Assembly: GCA_031267075.1 (NCBI GenBank)
Contig: JAIRZU010000040.1
Coordinates: 1 to 39,038 of the forward strand
Source of the DNA: Holosporales bacterium
GTDB lineage: Bacteria; Pseudomonadota; Alphaproteobacteria; RUG11792
Direction of reading: 5' to 3'
DNA length: 39,038 bases
Positions 36,989-39,038 of this stretch are shown here, in pieces. Every line of letters begins with the position of its first letter. Within the stretch, counting starts at the first letter, position 1. Under the pieces are notes generated by a model that was not told the origin of the DNA, searched no databases, and saw nothing but the letters and a program-made list of their open reading frames with translations. The position numbers and the translations under genes are program-made.

Positions 36989-39038
36989 ATGAATAAATAT
37001 ATAACGAGATGCCTTATGGCGATAGCCATAACTGCGCCGGCAGGATACGCAACGGGACACAGGACCTTGTCCCTTGCCGAGGAGAAAGGCCCGTCCGTGT
37101 ACGGCCTGCAAAGACCCCAGCAAATCCCCAGCCAGTACCCAGGGGCAACAGAGAGCATTGACCGGCTACAAGGGCTCGCGGATGAGATATGCATCAAGAA
37201 CCCGGTGCTGGCACGCTACTGGATACACGAGGTAATGCATGCCCTCCAGCGATACAACCTGACCAGTATGGGGTACCTCCTAGAGCAGATGACGGGCGTA
37301 GCAGGTGCTGGCCCGAACAATCTACTGATGGTTGCAATAACAGCGCACGTACCCGAAACCAAGGACCCTGGACAAGACGTCAAAACCGAGCGAGTCGAGC
37401 GAACTCTGCAGAGCCTGATGGATCAGGATACCGGCACGAAGTTCACACTAGACGATAAAGGGTCGCACAACGTAGACAAACTGGTGAAGGCGTGTTACGA
37501 CTGCATGACGATCGCCGGACGGGCTAAGAGCAGGGCCAGGGCAGGGGAGCCAGTATACGCCCTGAGTGCGGAGAGGGGGCTCCTAGGCGAGACAATCATT
37601 GACATAGCCGAGATCGAGGACACCGCAAATCCGCACAGCATATGGCACGGAGGGGACGCGACGGCGGAAGACCCGGAAAACCCCGGCCAAAGGGTTCGAG
37701 TGTCCAGGGACCCAACCGGAGAGAACCCGAGGAACCCAACGACGACAGCCGACATGCTCCATGTGACGCTGAGAGGAGTGAAGCAGGTAGCCACAAACCA
37801 GCAGCAAGCAGCAGTAGAAGCCTTCAACCGACCTAAGAAACTGGCAGCCGCTGGCGTGATCTACCGCAGATGCGTCCCAGGAGCATTCGCCAGGATAGCG
37901 GAATACGCGATAGGAACGGGACGAGCCAGCGGAGAAGACACGATCCGAAAGTACGGGGAGATGCCGATGCTGCAGATGGCACACAGAAACACCGGAAACA
38001 CTCTAGAGGACGAAAGCGGAGCTGTTGGCGGCGAAAGCGACTTCCTGTGCAGCAGGAGAAACCCGACCGTGGCGCTAGCCAGGAGCATACTCACCACCGC
38101 CTACACGACACGAGCGAGCGAAATACAACAGGTATCAGGCAGCACCCCATACAAGGATATCATCAAGGATCTAATGCAGGGAGCGGGAACGGACCCAGAG
38201 CGCCTAATAGACCTGGCTGTCATAAGAATGATCAGTGAGACACCTGGCGCAGGTACCGACACCGGTACGCTGAAAGCGCGACCGGAGCAGTGGAGGGGAA
38301 AGGCGCTACGCGAGAAGGCCGCGAGCGCTGCAGACAGGGTAGTGCCAGTGGAAAAATCCCCCTCTAGAATGCCAATACAAGAAGCAATGTCCAACATCCA
38401 GCATATCCAATACGGGGGTGAAGCGTTGGACATGGCGAAGGCGGTGCAAGCGAGCGAAATCGCTAGGGCCGAGGGGCGGCCGCCAATACCGAGTGTCACA
38501 AGAGCATACAAACAACTCGCCAGATACCTAGCCGAGGTGCACGGACTCACGATCAACGACAGACAAACCTGGTACAAAGTCGCGCTAGCACATCTCCGCG
38601 CGGAAGGGGTAATCACCACAGAGCAGGAAACAGAGCTAACGGATAGGTACATCCAATATGACACATACGAATCAATAACAATGCTAAAGAAACTGCCGTA
38701 TGGCAGGGGAGCAGTCCCACCAGGGCCTACAATGGAGCAAGTAGAGGCGGCCGAGAGAGACGCAACAGTGGCAGAAGCGCTAGAATGGGCACACCGGAGG
38801 GAGCAGATGCGGAAAAACCCCAGCCGGGCTGCACCTCCGAGACCAGCACCACTGGCCATGACACCACCCGGAAGCATTCCCGTATCCCCATCAGCAGTCA
38901 GCGTAACACCAGCACCCTCGCAACGCCCGCCAGCCGCTGGCGGCGAGGATCGCTTCACAGCTAGGGTCTGGACCCCTGGGCGGAGGCAAATGGGGCTAGA
39001 CCACGTCCTAGATGCATTCTCCAGAGCGGTGCAGGATG
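36989..39038 (+). CDS. Large hypothetical secreted protein, 3' end beyond window
   Basis: Frame read codon by codon: MNKYITRCLMAIAITAPAGYATGHRTLSLAEEKG... open to the window end (about 683 codons). Confidence 0.85.
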   Translation, partial: MNKYITRCLMAIAITAPAGYATGHRTLSLAEEKGPSVYGLQRPQQIPSQYPGATESIDRLQGLADEICIKNPVLARYWIHEVMHALQRYNLTSMGYLLEQMTGVAGAGPNNLLMVAITAHVPETKDPGQDVKTERVERTLQSLMDQDTGTKFTLDDKGSHNVDKLVKACYDCMTIAGRAKSRARAGEPVYALSAERGLLGETIIDIAEIEDTANPHSIWHGGDATAEDPENPGQRVRVSRDPTGENPRNPTTTADMLHVTLRGVKQVATNQQQAAVEAFNRPKKLAAAGVIYRRCVPGAFARIAEYAIGTGRASGEDTIRKYGEMPMLQMAHRNTGNTLEDESGAVGGESDFLCSRRNPTVALARSILTTAYTTRASEIQQVSGSTPYKDIIKDLMQGAGTDPERLIDLAVIRMISETPGAGTDTGTLKARPEQWRGKALREKAASAADRVVPVEKSPSRMPIQEAMSNIQHIQYGGEALDMAKAVQASEIARAEGRPPIPSVTRAYKQLARYLAEVHGLTINDRQTWYKVALAHLRAEGVITTEQETELTDRYIQYDTYESITMLKKLPYGRGAVPPGPTMEQVEAAERDATVAEALEWAHRREQMRKNPSRAAPPRPAPLAMTPPGSIPVSPSAVSVTPAPSQRPPAAGGEDRFTARVWTPGRRQMGLDHVLDAFSRAVQD

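Noticed and set aside
38101-38958. 285-aa minus-strand ORF
   Set aside because: Antisense shadow of the long open frame 36989..39038, which has a signal peptide and promoter.
1-39038. tRNA/rRNA genes
   Set aside because: No cloverleaf-like segment with a T-loop signature or rRNA motif was recognised by eye; tRNAscan-SE would be needed to exclude tRNAs.

Overview
This 39 kb window has roughly balanced GC and looks like the chromosome of an alphaproteobacterium, probably host-associated or intracellular (inference). Conserved housekeeping genes alternate with blocks of unrecognised genes whose products start with signal peptides. Recognisable genes are tsaE, cdsA, uppS, gltX, rpoZ (all -), ftsK and prmC (+), a tamA/Omp85-like gene (-), a hemY-like gene and dut (+), a lone prepilin-like gene (+), clpX/clpP/tig (-), recG (+), and rsmH-ftsL-ftsI (+). 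The main findings are: (1) Three paralogous secreted-protein genes share a conserved leader. In two of them a (AG)7 tract puts the signal peptide out of frame with the mature protein, while the third has (AG)6 and is in frame; this looks like phase variation by slippage. (2) Exact TTAA-N7-TTAA (CtrA-type) boxes lie in the promoters of these genes, of another secreted protein, and upstream of rsmH-ftsL-ftsI. (3) A palindromic selfish element, analogous in behaviour to Rickettsia palindromic elements, is inserted in frame in both cdsA and gltX, with a decayed intergenic copy that has an almost perfect 31-bp terminal inverted repeat. (4) A thymidine-kinase-1-like protein carries an N-terminal signal peptide. 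(5) A secreted protein has tandem proline-rich/basic repeats resembling nuclear localisation signals. (6) A 93-bp direct repeat covers the ftsK upstream region, next to a tandem pair of secreted genes. (7) UppS has unusual substitutions in its substrate-binding motif. (8) A long CDS at the right end (36989 to window end) is absent from the ORF track. No tRNA, rRNA or CRISPR array was recognised. All family calls were made by eye, without database searches.
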